Of a stretch of DNA of 26,963 nucleotides, positions 7,119 through 15,313 are shown one piece after another; positions within the stretch are counted from its first letter, which is position 1; each line of letters starts with the position of its first letter. The notes under the pieces were generated by a model. It saw only the letters and a program-made list of their open reading frames with translations. It had not been told where the DNA came from and ran no database searches. This DNA is from an uncultured Acidimicrobiaceae bacterium (GTDB taxonomy: Bacteria > Actinomycetota > Acidimicrobiia > Acidimicrobiales > Microtrichaceae): the NCBI GenBank assembly GCA_937868025.1, contig CALMLJ010000458.1, forward strand, positions 1-26,963. The letters are read 5' to 3'. Position numbers and translations under genes: made by a program.

Positions 7119-8624
7119 TCATTGGTTGCGATTCCTCCCGCTGAAGCCGGTGTTGCCCTCACCAAGGGTGGCGAGGCGGTTGAATGCCGAGGCCCCGGCG
7201 TCGACTTGGTCGTCCCATCTGGACCCACCGCCGAACTGGTTGTATTCGTATTTCCATGTGCCGAGCCACGGGGCGGCTTTCGGGACGTGAACCATGCCGA
7301 GCTGCTGTGCACCTGAGAAGGCCTCGGCCTTCGTCGTTTTCGAGCCGGTCTGAGGCTCGGGGTAGACGCTGTAGCCGTTGAGGCCCGTCCCGAAGTCCAC
7401 GGCCTGGTATATCCCGGCTTGGCCGGGATCCTTCGGGATGACGATGCGACAGCGCTTGCCGTCGCGCTGGGCCGTCGCCAGCACGAGTTCGCGGAGGTCG
7501 CCGGAGAGGACACGCCGCCGGATCACGTCGACGATGTAGGTGCGCCCGTTGAGGCGACCCATCTTCACGCCCACCGTCCAGTCGGAGCGCTTCTTGTCGG
7601 TGCCAGCGAAGTCCCATGCCCTCACGTAACGACGGCATGTTGGCATGTCGTCGAGTTCGATCCACTTGTCGGGCGGGAACATGTCGCCGATGCCGCCGGT
7701 GTTGTGCTGGAACTCGACATCGAAGGCGCTGAAACCATACGTGTCGATGTCGTTCTGGGCATCGTCGAGGGTGTAGCCGGTCCAAGTCGGCTGGCCGCCA
7801 ATGACCACATATCGGTTCTGTCCCTCCTCGTTCTCGCGGATGTCGGTTTCGAGGTTTTCGATGGCGGGGATCGGGCCCGATAGGTGGCGGTCGACGAGGA
7901 AGTCTGCTTCGCCGCTGACCATGCGTCCAAAGATCCCGTAATCGGAAATGAGGTTCTGCACCGCCATGACGCACATCCACCGTGAACCTGTCGGCAGCAG
8001 GCCTTTGGTGAGCACTTCGATGTTCTTCTGGACAGTGACCTCGGTATCTCGGGGATCATCTGCGTCGTCCAGCACGATGAGGTCGGGCCGGTACTGGTCG
8101 ATCTTGGCGCCACGTTGGGCGCTGTCGAGCCCGTAGGCCTCCACAGAGAACCCGGCAGCAGAGCGGAGTTGGCTGCGCTTCCACCCTTTGGCGTGGCCGT
8201 AGTCGTTGACGAGGCGCTGTCCCACCGTCGGGTACACGTCGGCGATGGCCTGCGATTCGAGGATGCCACCTATGTTGGCGACGTGAGCATCCGCCTGATC
8301 CTGGGTCCGGCACACGTAGACGACGTACTTCCGCTTCCCGCGGGCGCAGAGCAGGGCGACAGCGAGCTCGGCACTCGTCGACTTGGCGTGGGATCGTGAC
8401 CAGATGTTGACGTGAGCGGTGGGTGATGGCCGAACACCGTCCTCGATTGTCCACACCCAGTCCCAGAACTCCTCGTGGTGCGGGGCGAACCCCTTGTAGG
8501 TGAAGTGCTGAGCGCACGACGCCAGCCAGCCGCGCCACCCGGTCTCGCACCCTGCCCGGCGGATCTCGGCAAGCGGTGAGGCCGGCTTGGCCATCAACGC
8601 CTCGAGCTCGTCGAACTCTCGCAT
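7119..8624 (-). CDS. terL: Terminase large subunit
   Basis: This 501-aa packaging motor has both domains. The ATPase half has a Walker A-type loop SRSHAKST (76-83), in the relaxed form seen in terminases, and Walker B LIVLDD (182-187) in RPDLIVLDDADDPRD. The strand CVMAVQN (218-224) lies at the coupling-motif position. The nuclease half shows the RNase H-like acidic residues: D338 in AWDFAGTD, D399 in IPKDPGQ and D471/D472 in RWDDQVDAGASAF. It cuts concatemeric DNA and drives it through the portal. ATG 8624 overlaps the stop of the small-subunit gene (ATGA). Confidence 0.95.
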   Translation of the reverse strand: MREFDELEALMAKPASPLAEIRRAGCETGWRGWLASCAQHFTYKGFAPHHEEFWDWVWTIEDGVRPSPTAHVNIWSRSHAKSTSAELAVALLCARGKRKYVVYVCRTQDQADAHVANIGGILESQAIADVYPTVGQRLVNDYGHAKGWKRSQLRSAAGFSVEAYGLDSAQRGAKIDQYRPDLIVLDDADDPRDTEVTVQKNIEVLTKGLLPTGSRWMCVMAVQNLISDYGIFGRMVSGEADFLVDRHLSGPIPAIENLETDIRENEEGQNRYVVIGGQPTWTGYTLDDAQNDIDTYGFSAFDVEFQHNTGGIGDMFPPDKWIELDDMPTCRRYVRAWDFAGTDKKRSDWTVGVKMGRLNGRTYIVDVIRRRVLSGDLRELVLATAQRDGKRCRIVIPKDPGQAGIYQAVDFGTGLNGYSVYPEPQTGSKTTKAEAFSGAQQLGMVHVPKAAPWLGTWKYEYNQFGGGSRWDDQVDAGASAFNRLATLGEGNTGFSGRNRNQ

Positions 8625-9292
8625 CAGAACTCCGACGTGTCGTCGTACAGCGGTGAGGACGCCGGCGACTCCTCCGGCTCCTCATCCTCGAGGACATGGG
8701 CATCGACAGCGTCGCGCACCGTGGCAGGCACAGCATCGCGGAGGTCGCCGACCTCGGCCTCCGCGTCGATTGGCGGTGCGGTGCGACCGGCGGCGAGGGC
8801 CTGCATGGCGGCCACCTTGTCGAGGCCACCGGCTTCGAGGATCTTGCGGGCCTGCGCCTCCATCTCGGCATGCGGATCCGACACGCCCACCGTCACGAGC
8901 GTGAGGTGCTGGTTGGGCGCCTTTGGGGCCTCGACGGGCCGTTTGGCCCAGCGGTCGGGGAAGAGACGCTCCAGGGCGTACGCGGCGGCCCTCCAGTCCT
9001 TCTCTCCAGCGTCGACGACGATCTTGACCAGCTTGTTCTCGAGGATGCCCTGCGCCTGCTCCATGGCGACGTAGAACTCGATCGCCCATCGCTCATCATC
9101 GGTGAGCTCCTCGGCCGTGCACTCACCCTCGGCGATCTTCAGCTCAGCCTGTCGGGCAGCCGTGACAAACTTGCCGAGGCGAGCCTTCGAGGTGCCAGCG
9201 TTGCGCGCCGCCGTCGTGATGGACGATCCCTTCTGCAGGTCTTCGAGGATGGTCTGGACCTGTTCGCCGGCGAGCCGGCGGAAGCCGCTCAC
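8624..9292 (-). CDS. terS: Terminase small subunit (putative)
   Basis: This 222-aa protein begins at GTG 9292, which overlaps the preceding stop (GTGA). Residues 11-42 (ILEDLQKGSSITTAARNAG then SKARLGKFV) look like the helix-turn-helix of terminase small subunits that recognise the packaging site. The middle (EFYVAMEQAQGILENKLVKI, then DWRAAAYALERLFPDRW) matches the helical oligomerisation region common in actinophage TerS. The tail is acidic and low in complexity. Position directly before the large subunit supports the call. The open frame continues upstream to 9451, but that part lies over the preceding gene and is low-complexity and Arg-rich. Confidence 0.85.
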   Translation of the reverse strand: MSGFRRLAGEQVQTILEDLQKGSSITTAARNAGTSKARLGKFVTAARQAELKIAEGECTAEELTDDERWAIEFYVAMEQAQGILENKLVKIVVDAGEKDWRAAAYALERLFPDRWAKRPVEAPKAPNQHLTLVTVGVSDPHAEMEAQARKILEAGGLDKVAAMQALAAGRTAPPIDAEAEVGDLRDAVPATVRDAVDAHVLEDEEPEESPASSPLYDDTSEF

Positions 9293-9651
9293 CGCTGGAC
9301 GGCGCCGATGAACTCGCCCTGGCTGCCGCCGAGCAGGTTGACCATCTGCTTGCGCCTGAAGACGACGGCGAGGCGACGCTCGTGCTGCTCGCGCTCCCGG
9401 CTGCCGTCGCGAATCGACTCGTTGGGAACGAAGCTCACATCGCACAGCCACCCGTGTTCCGCCGCGACGGCGCGGGCCGCTTTCTCGAGGCTCGACGACT
9501 TCATGCCGAGCACCATCGGGTCAACGAGCACGGTGTTACCGAAGCCGAACGAGCACCAATCGATGATCCTCGCACCAAGGATCACGCAATCGGGATCGAA
9601 GACGGCGGCATCCTGAGCCCGCTCAGGGATCTTGTACTGACGTGATGCCAT
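9289..9651 (-). CDS. Hypothetical protein, 120 aa
   Basis: ATG 9651 gives a compact protein with a hydrophobic core (DCVILGARIIDWCSFGFGNTVLV), a helical middle (SSLEKAARAVAAEHGWLCDV) and a charged helix (REREQHERRLAVVFRRKQM). The end LLGGSQGEFIGAVQR precedes a stop that overlaps the GTG of the small terminase gene. I do not recognise the family. The translational coupling to terminase suggests a packaging or lysis-timing role, but nothing in the sequence proves one. Confidence 0.7.
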   Translation of the reverse strand: MASRQYKIPERAQDAAVFDPDCVILGARIIDWCSFGFGNTVLVDPMVLGMKSSSLEKAARAVAAEHGWLCDVSFVPNESIRDGSREREQHERRLAVVFRRKQMVNLLGGSQGEFIGAVQR

Positions 9652-9670
9652 GGCGACATTATGCCACGGG

Positions 9671-9997
9671 TCAGCTGATGGTGGGAGTCCTGCGTTCCTT
9701 GCGAGCGGCGATGAGCCAGATGGTGATGGCCGTCGCGAACCCGATCGACGGGACGAGCGAGGACAGGGCGTCGAGCTCGCCCGAGAAGCGCGGCAGGATC
9801 CCTCCCGGCAGCACCACCCGTCGCAGCACCCGCAGCGCGTCGGTGAAGATGGCACCGGCGGCGATCATGAGACCGATCCACGGCAGGTTGCGGTACACCC
9901 GCGGCCAGTGCAGCAGGAACATCAGGCAGATGACCGCCAGGTAGGCATTGAAGAGTGCGGCGGTCAGCGGGTACCAGTCGGGCGTGTATGGCATCAC
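9671..9997 (-). CDS. Membrane protein with three predicted helices, 108 aa
   Basis: Hydrophobic segments at about residues 12-30, 38-57 and 80-98 suggest three membrane passes, with a short basic tail (ARKERRTPTIS). Size, topology and position after the endolysin and holin genes make it a candidate second holin or accessory lysis protein. I cannot assign it to a holin family. The start ATGATG at 9997/9994 overlaps the preceding stop, so either Met could be used. Confidence 0.72.
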   Translation of the reverse strand: MMPYTPDWYPLTAALFNAYLAVICLMFLLHWPRVYRNLPWIGLMIAAGAIFTDALRVLRRVVLPGGILPRFSGELDALSSLVPSIGFATAITIWLIAARKERRTPTIS

Positions 9998-10182
9998 GCG
10001 GTCCTCAACAGCTTGGTGAACATGGCCACGAAGCCATTCGTGGCGCTGATCCGCTCGATCTCCCGGCGCACCGCCCGGCTTTCCTCACGTAGGTCGACGG
10101 CCTTCTCCAGCGCGGCCGAGGTCTCCTCGCGCGCTTGCTCGAGGTCCGGGTCCGTTGATCGGCGACGCATCACCAACATCAT
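9994..10182 (-). CDS. Small coiled-coil protein, 62 aa
   Basis: After a short basic start (MMLVMRRRS), residues 10-46 are nearly all charged helix (DLEQAREETSAALEKAVDL, then REESRAVRREIERI), the pattern of a coiled coil. The end, NGFVAMFTKLLRTA, is an amphipathic helix. It resembles the small 'reer' helical proteins found beside holins in actinophages (DUF7620-like), a resemblance from memory only. ATG 10182 overlaps the stop of the upstream membrane gene. Confidence 0.7.
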   Translation of the reverse strand: MMLVMRRRSTDPDLEQAREETSAALEKAVDLREESRAVRREIERISATNGFVAMFTKLLRTA

Positions 10183-10478
10183 GTACCCCTTGCGGCCCGC
10201 TGCAAAGCATCCATCGCTTCTGCAACCAATCTCGAGGCGACCACAGCGTCACGGGCGGCCTCGTCGGACAACCTCCGGGCCTCTCGCTCCTCATGCCACA
10301 GCTGCTTCCACTCCTTGACCTCGGCGTCACCGTGGAGCTTGCCGGTGAAGAAGAGGTAGGCGATGACAAACCAGGCACTCGTACCAATGGAGAGTCCGAC
10401 CCACCAGGGCATCGGATCGGAGGCGTGCTGCTGGGCCTCTTGGGCCAGCACTCGGGCGACGATCAAGAGGCTGAGCAC
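10179..10478 (-). CDS. Membrane-anchored coiled-coil protein, holin-like, 99 aa
   Basis: The N-terminus MLSLLIVARVLAQ is weakly hydrophobic. One clear membrane helix follows at about residues 24-46 (PWWVGLSIGTSAWFVIAY), then a long charged helix at 50-95 (VKEWKQLWHEEREARRLSDE) likely to form a coiled coil on the cytoplasmic side. It starts at GTG 10478, 29 bases after the r1t-like holin gene. Small one-helix proteins of this type often accompany holins, possibly as antiholin or holin partner; the exact role is not readable here. Confidence 0.72.
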   Translation of the reverse strand: MLSLLIVARVLAQEAQQHASDPMPWWVGLSIGTSAWFVIAYLFFTGKLHGDAEVKEWKQLWHEEREARRLSDEAARDAVVASRLVAEAMDALQRAARGT

Positions 10479-10507
10479 GGCGGTAGCATAGTCGACGCCG
10501 AACGAAA

Positions 10508-10963
10508 CTACGCGCCGAAGTCCGGGGGATCCACAGGGACCGCATCACCCGAATCACCCTCGACGCCCTCGCGGAACGGCGGCGGCGCGAGAGGCTGCGG
10601 CTGCACGGCGAACGGGCTCACATCGACGTGGGCCGGGATGATGACGGCGGGCCCGACGGGCGCCTCGTCGGGCCCGACCTCGACGAGATCGGGGGCCTTC
10701 GTGAAGGTGGCCGTACCCTCTTCGCCGACGAGTGCGGCGGCAATGTTCTTCAGGAGGGCGATGGCGGCCGGGCTCGCCACCTGGAAGGCCCAGAGCGGCA
10801 ACTTGGCTTCGAGCTGAGAGTTGACGAAGTGCTGCACCGGCTCGGCGGCGACGAGGCCACCGCAGACCTGCAGGAACGTCCAGCCGAAGCGCGACAGGAT
10901 GTCGGTCGCTGCGAGCCGGAGTCGGCGTCGCAGTTCGGCGAGTGTCGGCTTGTCGGCGCTCAC
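10508..10963 (-). CDS. Holin, r1t-like
   Basis: This 151-aa protein starts at GTG 10963, overlapping the endolysin stop (GTGA). Residues 22-42 (ILSRFGWTFLQVCGGLVAAE) and 56-79 (PLWAFQVASPAAIALLKNIA) form two hydrophobic helices with the 'R..wTflQ....l....AA..aLLKn' pattern of r1t-type holins of high-GC Gram-positive phages. A long Pro-rich acidic tail (residues 90-151) follows, longer than in typical r1t holins. Its job would be to open the membrane at lysis and release the endolysin encoded just upstream. Confidence 0.75.
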   Translation of the reverse strand: MSADKPTLAELRRRLRLAATDILSRFGWTFLQVCGGLVAAEPVQHFVNSQLEAKLPLWAFQVASPAAIALLKNIAAALVGEEGTATFTKAPDLVEVGPDEAPVGPAVIIPAHVDVSPFAVQPQPLAPPPFREGVEGDSGDAVPVDPPDFGA

Positions 10964-11757
10964 TTCGGCCAGCCAAGCTGGGCTTGACGCCACTGGTCGA
11001 AGGTGATCTCGGTGAAGTAGGACTTCGTCTTGTTCGACTGCTCCGTGCCGATCACCCAACCGACGGCCGGGTTCTGTCCGGTCAGACCTTCGACCTCAGC
11101 CTTCGCCTTATTGGTGATGTGGATGGCGCACCCCGGGACGATGCGCCCGTTCGGAGCCTGCACCGACCCGACGTAGAGCCACTTCTCCTGGCCCCCGCCG
11201 TCGAAGCTGAAGATGATCACTCGCATGTCGTCCTCCTCGGACGTGGATGGACGGATAGCGGGCTTGGCCGCTTCGACCGGCGGGTTGGTGGCGATCGGCG
11301 TCGGGGTGTGGCCGGGGGTGCCGCGGCCCTTGTTCGTGTAGTCGACGCCGGGGATGAGGCCGGCGTAGTTGAAGCGACCGTCCCAGGAGAACGTGCCGCA
11401 CCCGTAGGCCCGGCCCTTCGCTTCCATGGTGCCGCCATGGCCATCGGAGTAGACGACGTGGTCGCCGCCCGAGAAGTTGATCCTGAAGCCGAGCGCTCCG
11501 ACGATACCTCGAGCCTTGGACACCGGGATGAGGAGCCCGTGCTGCTTGCACCAGTTGTACTGGTTCTGCGCGCCGTCGGGGATCCTGACGCCGTTGATCC
11601 GACACGTCGTTTCGATGAGCTCGGAGCAGTCCGAAACGCCTGGCGAGACGGTCGTGACCCGGGACTCGGCGCCGAGACGGTAGGGCTGGCCGCGCCAGGC
11701 GAGAGCGTCAGTATAGAGGTCGAGCCCCGCTGCGAGTTCCCCCGGCTTGACGGTCAT
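10960..11757 (-). CDS. lysA: Endolysin, NlpC/P60-type peptidase
   Basis: This 265-aa protein has an N-terminal cysteine-peptidase domain at about 1-140. The nucleophile motif is SDCSELIE (C44), and the His motif GGDHVVYSDGHGGTMEA (98-113) offers H100 and H107. This is the NlpC/P60 layout, expected to cut peptidoglycan stem peptides. A linker rich in Pro/Thr/Gly (141-175) leads to a C-terminal domain of about 85 residues (MRVIIFSFDGGGQEKWLYVG onward), probably for wall binding, which I do not recognise. ATG 11757 overlaps the previous stop (ATGA). Position beside a holin gene favours an endolysin over a tail-associated hydrolase, though the latter is possible because tail genes lie just upstream. 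Confidence 0.8.
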   Translation of the reverse strand: MTVKPGELAAGLDLYTDALAWRGQPYRLGAESRVTTVSPGVSDCSELIETTCRINGVRIPDGAQNQYNWCKQHGLLIPVSKARGIVGALGFRINFSGGDHVVYSDGHGGTMEAKGRAYGCGTFSWDGRFNYAGLIPGVDYTNKGRGTPGHTPTPIATNPPVEAAKPAIRPSTSEEDDMRVIIFSFDGGGQEKWLYVGSVQAPNGRIVPGCAIHITNKAKAEVEGLTGQNPAVGWVIGTEQSNKTKSYFTEITFDQWRQAQLGWPK

Positions 11758-12365
11758 GAGACCTTGTGCACCCAGAACCACGAACGCTGGCTCGTGGCCT
11801 TGATGAAGTCAGCGTCATTTGCTGCACTTTCACGATTGTAATTAATCACGAACGTCGGCGTGAACACGGTCCCACCGGGAAGGTAGACCTGCAGCGGTTC
11901 CTGGTAGCAGGGGCCCGGGCCGATCTTGCCAGCTGAGTCGGTGATGTAGTTGACCGCGTGCAGCTCCTTGTAGTTCACACCATCAACGGAGCCGAGGAGC
12001 GAGAGTCCACATTCCGAGGCGCCCGTCGCCGGCGGGAGTAGCTTCAGGTTCGCCGTGGCGTGGAGCGACACGAACCATGTCCCGCCCGAGGGGAGTGCGA
12101 ATGGACCGCCCGACATCACCGAGGTGACCGGCGTCCCACCGGGACCGGGCAGGGTCGGGTTGACGATGCCGTCAGGGCCGAGAGGGCCTGGGACGGCGAA
12201 GGGCTCGCCGTCGGCCTTCTCGAAGTGCGGGATGAAGGCCGTCGTCGCCGAGAGGCCGTCCTCCTCACAGGTGATGCCACCGCCGGGGGCGAGACGGACC
12301 CGCAGGAGACCTGATCCGTTCTCTTCAAGGCTGCACGGGTCGATACAGTCGTTGATGCCGGCCAT
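11754..12365 (-). CDS. Putative minor structural protein, 203 aa
   Basis: The N-terminus is Cys-rich (CIDPCSLEENGSGLLRVRL) and a Pro/Gly segment (GPLGPDGIVNPTLPGPGG) separates it from a beta-sandwich-like half (GGTWFVSLHATANLKLLP; CGLSLLGSVDGVNYKEL; VFTPTFVINYN). The 'sl.GS.DGvny' pattern is common in phage tail and baseplate accessory proteins that carry a carbohydrate-binding-like beta fold. Coming after the tail genes and before the endolysin, it is likely a distal-tail or receptor-related component. No ribosome binding site of any strength is visible, so translation may depend on the upstream gene. Confidence 0.65.
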   Translation of the reverse strand: MAGINDCIDPCSLEENGSGLLRVRLAPGGGITCEEDGLSATTAFIPHFEKADGEPFAVPGPLGPDGIVNPTLPGPGGTPVTSVMSGGPFALPSGGTWFVSLHATANLKLLPPATGASECGLSLLGSVDGVNYKELHAVNYITDSAGKIGPGPCYQEPLQVYLPGGTVFTPTFVINYNRESAANDADFIKATSQRSWFWVHKVS

Positions 12366-12383
12366 GGCGGGAAGTGTACCAGC

Positions 12384-12605
12384 CTAGAGAGGGCCGGCGA
12401 CCTTCTCCTGGCTACCCGTGACCGTGCTCTTGACCCACAGTTCGGACCCACCGCCACCGGGCAACCAGAGGAAGCCCTTGGTCGGTGAGTCAGCCTTCTT
12501 GTCCATGTCGTCGAGGCGCCGCTCGAGATCCTTGACCTTGCGCGCCAGATCGGTCACCCATCCCAACCCGCCGGCCGGGTTCGCCCCGGGAGTGCGATCA
12601 CTCAT
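12384..12605 (-). CDS. Small coiled-coil protein, 73 aa
   Basis: Residues 17-42 (VTDLARKVKDLERRLDDMDK) form a short predicted coiled coil. They are followed by a Gly-rich stretch and a beta-like end (FLWLPGGGGSELWVKS). Small proteins of this plan, a trimerising coil plus a short beta tip, occur among phage tail genes, so a minor tail or chaperone role is plausible but unproven. The start lies 8 bases inside the end of the large minor tail gene, so translation is coupled. Confidence 0.7.
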   Translation of the reverse strand: MSDRTPGANPAGGLGWVTDLARKVKDLERRLDDMDKKADSPTKGFLWLPGGGGSELWVKSTVTGSQEKVAGPL

Positions 12606-14085
12606 CGGCGGTCATCCCCTTCGGCTGCATGTAGATCGACACCTCTTCGTTGCCCTCGGTGAAGTTGACAGCGATGCGCTCGAGGCGCAGCACCCCGACC
12701 ATGGGAACCGCCCCGCCTCCCGAAAGGCCGACGGCGGCCTCGACTCCTGGGAGCAATTCTTGGATGTCGACCTCGGCGCTGGCAGCCAAGGCATTGTCAC
12801 CTTCAACGTAGGTGAGTGGATCGTGTGAGCGTTCCCATGCACCGCGTGCTGCGGCGTCAGCCGAGTTCTTGTCCTCGATGCTGTACTCGGTGCGCTTCGA
12901 CATGATGAGCACGCCGTCGTCGTCGGAGCTCGTGTAGCGACCGAGGTCGTCGTCGGATCGACCCTTGACGTACCAGTCGTTCCCTTGGCCATCGCCGCTC
13001 AGGCGGGTGGTCGGCGGATCGCGAAACGACTCGTCGGTGAAGACAGTCGGGATGCGCGAGTTCCTCCCGTTGATCGTGGTGCCGCCAACGAACGCCGTAC
13101 GGTTGGCGATCGTCCAGTCGACGCCCGTGCGGTCGAGTTCGCTCAACTCGTTGGCAGCCGAGAGCACTGAGCGTCCGATCACCGTGCGGTCGCCGAGGAT
13201 GCCCGTCGGCGTGGTGGTCACTTCAAGGCCGTAGGGGTCGACGAGTTGGGTGTAGTTGACGTAGGCCTCGAAGATGGTAGCGAGATCGGTGCCCAGGAAG
13301 TTGAAGTCCTGCAACAGGAACCGCTTCGCCCACCACGCCGACAGATCCTTCGCGGAGATGTCGGCCTGACCGGTGCGAGGGTCTGCCTTGATGTTCAGGA
13401 TCGGACCGGCCCACACGAGGTGACCCGATCGGTGGATCTCGAGCTCGTGTCGCCAGGGTCGGATCTCGTTCAGGATGTCACAGTCGTCGGTCTGGCGGCC
13501 GTTGCGGTCACGGAGGGGGATGCGAACGGAGGCGTCGCTCGTGGCGTTGAGGAGACGGGCCCAGTTGCCGGAGTATGGCGTGAGTTCGCCGACCACGCCG
13601 CCTCGTGAGGTGGGGGTCGCCCGCCTGACGATTCGCACCCCGTACTCCCCGACGCCGAGACAGGAGATGCCCTGCTCGGGCCCGTCGTTCGCCGGCACAA
13701 TCGAAGTGCCCGGGATGACGACGAGACCGACGCTGCCATCGACCGGCTCGCTGCCCACGCGAGACCAACCGATACTGAAGGGGTAGTCGCCAGCTGCGAT
13801 GGCGACGCCTCGCAGCTGGTAGTTGGCGCACCGGCCGGCAGGCAGGATGAAGGACGCGCTGAACTCGAAGTCGATCGAGTCGGTCTCGGGCACCGGTAGC
13901 CAGGTCGTCCAGGTGCCGGTGGAGTTGACTCGATACTCGAGGGCACCGCTCACCGACCGAGGAACCGAGCCAGCGAGGCTGACGGTTCCACCACTCTGCG
14001 TGCAGGCGCGCGCGTTCAGCAACCACTGGTCTCCCGAGCGCAGGCGCGGAGCGTCGAACCGTGACTCGACCGACAGGTCAGGCAC
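12598..14085 (-). CDS. Minor tail protein, baseplate-hub/tail-associated type
   Basis: This 495-aa protein starts at GTG 14085, 8 bases inside the preceding gene. Residues 1-130 include a beta-sandwich-like part (GTVSLAGSVPRSVSGALEYR). From about 170 the protein resembles the tail-hub proteins that follow Dit in siphophages of Gram-positive hosts: LLNATSDASVRIPLRD, then the strand pair HELEIHRSGHLVWAGPI (213-229), then ADISAKDLSAWWAKRF (241-256), as in gp37/Tal-like proteins that map onto the hub fold. It probably caps the tail tube tip. Order (tape measure, Dit-like, this gene) supports the role. No peptidase motif is visible. Confidence 0.8.
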   Translation of the reverse strand: MPDLSVESRFDAPRLRSGDQWLLNARACTQSGGTVSLAGSVPRSVSGALEYRVNSTGTWTTWLPVPETDSIDFEFSASFILPAGRCANYQLRGVAIAAGDYPFSIGWSRVGSEPVDGSVGLVVIPGTSIVPANDGPEQGISCLGVGEYGVRIVRRATPTSRGGVVGELTPYSGNWARLLNATSDASVRIPLRDRNGRQTDDCDILNEIRPWRHELEIHRSGHLVWAGPILNIKADPRTGQADISAKDLSAWWAKRFLLQDFNFLGTDLATIFEAYVNYTQLVDPYGLEVTTTPTGILGDRTVIGRSVLSAANELSELDRTGVDWTIANRTAFVGGTTINGRNSRIPTVFTDESFRDPPTTRLSGDGQGNDWYVKGRSDDDLGRYTSSDDDGVLIMSKRTEYSIEDKNSADAAARGAWERSHDPLTYVEGDNALAASAEVDIQELLPGVEAAVGLSGGGAVPMVGVLRLERIAVNFTEGNEEVSIYMQPKGMTADE

Positions 14086-15310
14086 GCTCGAACTCCTGGG
14101 TCTCGATGCGCACTGTCGCTGTGTCCGAGGTGCCGGTGCCATCGGCATCGATGCAGAGGTAGAGGCCAGCGCACGAGAACTCGGGCCACCGGAAGATCCC
14201 GCCGTCGGAGGAGGACAGGTACCGCACGCCGCGGGACTCTCGTCCGTCCTTGACGATCTTGGCGCGACGCTTCATTGAGTCGATCGTGAGCGTGGATCCC
14301 GCCGGCAGGCAGGCGATCTCGATGTCGATGCATGGGTCGGTACATACGATCGACGCCGAGTCGACGCCGAGTCCATCGGGGTTCGGCCAACCTCGGACTC
14401 GCATGTTGCGCAGCCCGGAACCGTCGGCGTTGTGGGCCAGGCCGGCGTAGATCTCAAGGTTGATGACGCCCTGACCCCAAAGGATCGTGGGGCTGATCAG
14501 GATGCACGAGCGGGCCACCGTGATCGGAGCGTGGTAGCAGCCGAATCGGTCGGGCTCGGGCACCACCTGCACCGACTCGGTGAGACATCCACACGAGAGG
14601 TCAACCGTTGAAGACGAAGGGCACGGGTTGCAGATGTTGCAGATGGGTACCGAATCGAGAGCCGGTGCCTCGTACACCGTCGCCGGCTCCTTGGCGATCC
14701 ACGGGATCTCAGAAGTGAGCGTGGCGATGAACTTGGAGCCTTGCGCGTAGTCGAACGACGGCTCGACTTCCCAGTCCAACTGGGTGAGACCGCACTGCAG
14801 GATCTTGCGAACGTGCCGGTCGTACTCGGTCGGGCAGGTCTCCCAGTAGGTCAGGTCGGGCGGTGAGCACCCGCCGCAGTTGTCGGCGCCGACCAGGAGC
14901 TCGTGGATGGCCTGTCGCATGTAGCTCGTGGCGCTCGCCGACTTGGTGAGCACCCAGCCGGTGATGACGACCTCTCGCTTATTGTAGACCGGCGCGCCGA
15001 TCGAGGCCCCCCAGAGCTTGTCCTTGACCTCCCGCTTCATCGGCGCCGACACCTTGAAGTCCTCGATCCAGAACCCGACGACCTCCTCGGAGGCGGGCAC
15101 GAGCGGGTCATACCACCATGCGTCGTCGTCGACTGGGTTCGTCCACGGGCCGGTGTTGGCGTCGCCGGTTCCGAGGCCGTCGCAGATACACGATGTGTCG
15201 ATAGGACCGACGATGCCCGGGTGGCCCATCGTGTTCATGTAGTGGTAGTCCCGGGCGTGGTTGACGAACTCGACGCCGTCGTAGCAGAGGAATCCGTTGA
15301 AGCAGCCCAT
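14078..15310 (-). CDS. Distal tail (Dit-like) minor tail protein, Cys-rich
   Basis: This 410-aa protein lies directly downstream of the tape measure gene, where siphophages encode the distal tail protein that links tube and hub. The first half (FWIEDFKVSAPMKREVKD; GASIGAPVYNKREVVITGWV; YMRQAIHELLVG) has the strand-rich, two-lobed character of Dit proteins, including a ring-forming N-terminal domain. The remainder is beta-rich and could be an inserted carbohydrate-binding-like domain. It holds 20 Cys in 410 residues, many in pairs (CIC, CGGC, CNICNPC, CGC), which is unusual for a tail protein and suggests disulfides or metal sites. Confidence 0.75.
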   Translation of the reverse strand: MGCFNGFLCYDGVEFVNHARDYHYMNTMGHPGIVGPIDTSCICDGLGTGDANTGPWTNPVDDDAWWYDPLVPASEEVVGFWIEDFKVSAPMKREVKDKLWGASIGAPVYNKREVVITGWVLTKSASATSYMRQAIHELLVGADNCGGCSPPDLTYWETCPTEYDRHVRKILQCGLTQLDWEVEPSFDYAQGSKFIATLTSEIPWIAKEPATVYEAPALDSVPICNICNPCPSSSTVDLSCGCLTESVQVVPEPDRFGCYHAPITVARSCILISPTILWGQGVINLEIYAGLAHNADGSGLRNMRVRGWPNPDGLGVDSASIVCTDPCIDIEIACLPAGSTLTIDSMKRRAKIVKDGRESRGVRYLSSSDGGIFRWPEFSCAGLYLCIDADGTGTSDTATVRIETQEFERA

Positions 15311-15313
15311 GAC

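Noticed and set aside
9293..9451. Longer N-terminus for the small terminase gene
   Set aside because: It overlaps the upstream 120-aa gene out of frame and is Arg/Ala/Gln-rich. GTG 9292 in the GTGA overlap gives a sensible helix-turn-helix start.
12357..12398. GCCGGCC ... GGCCGGC inverted repeat around the start of the 203-aa structural gene
   Set aside because: GCCGGC is itself palindromic and common in GC-rich DNA, and the arms are separated by 28 bases, so this is likely chance.
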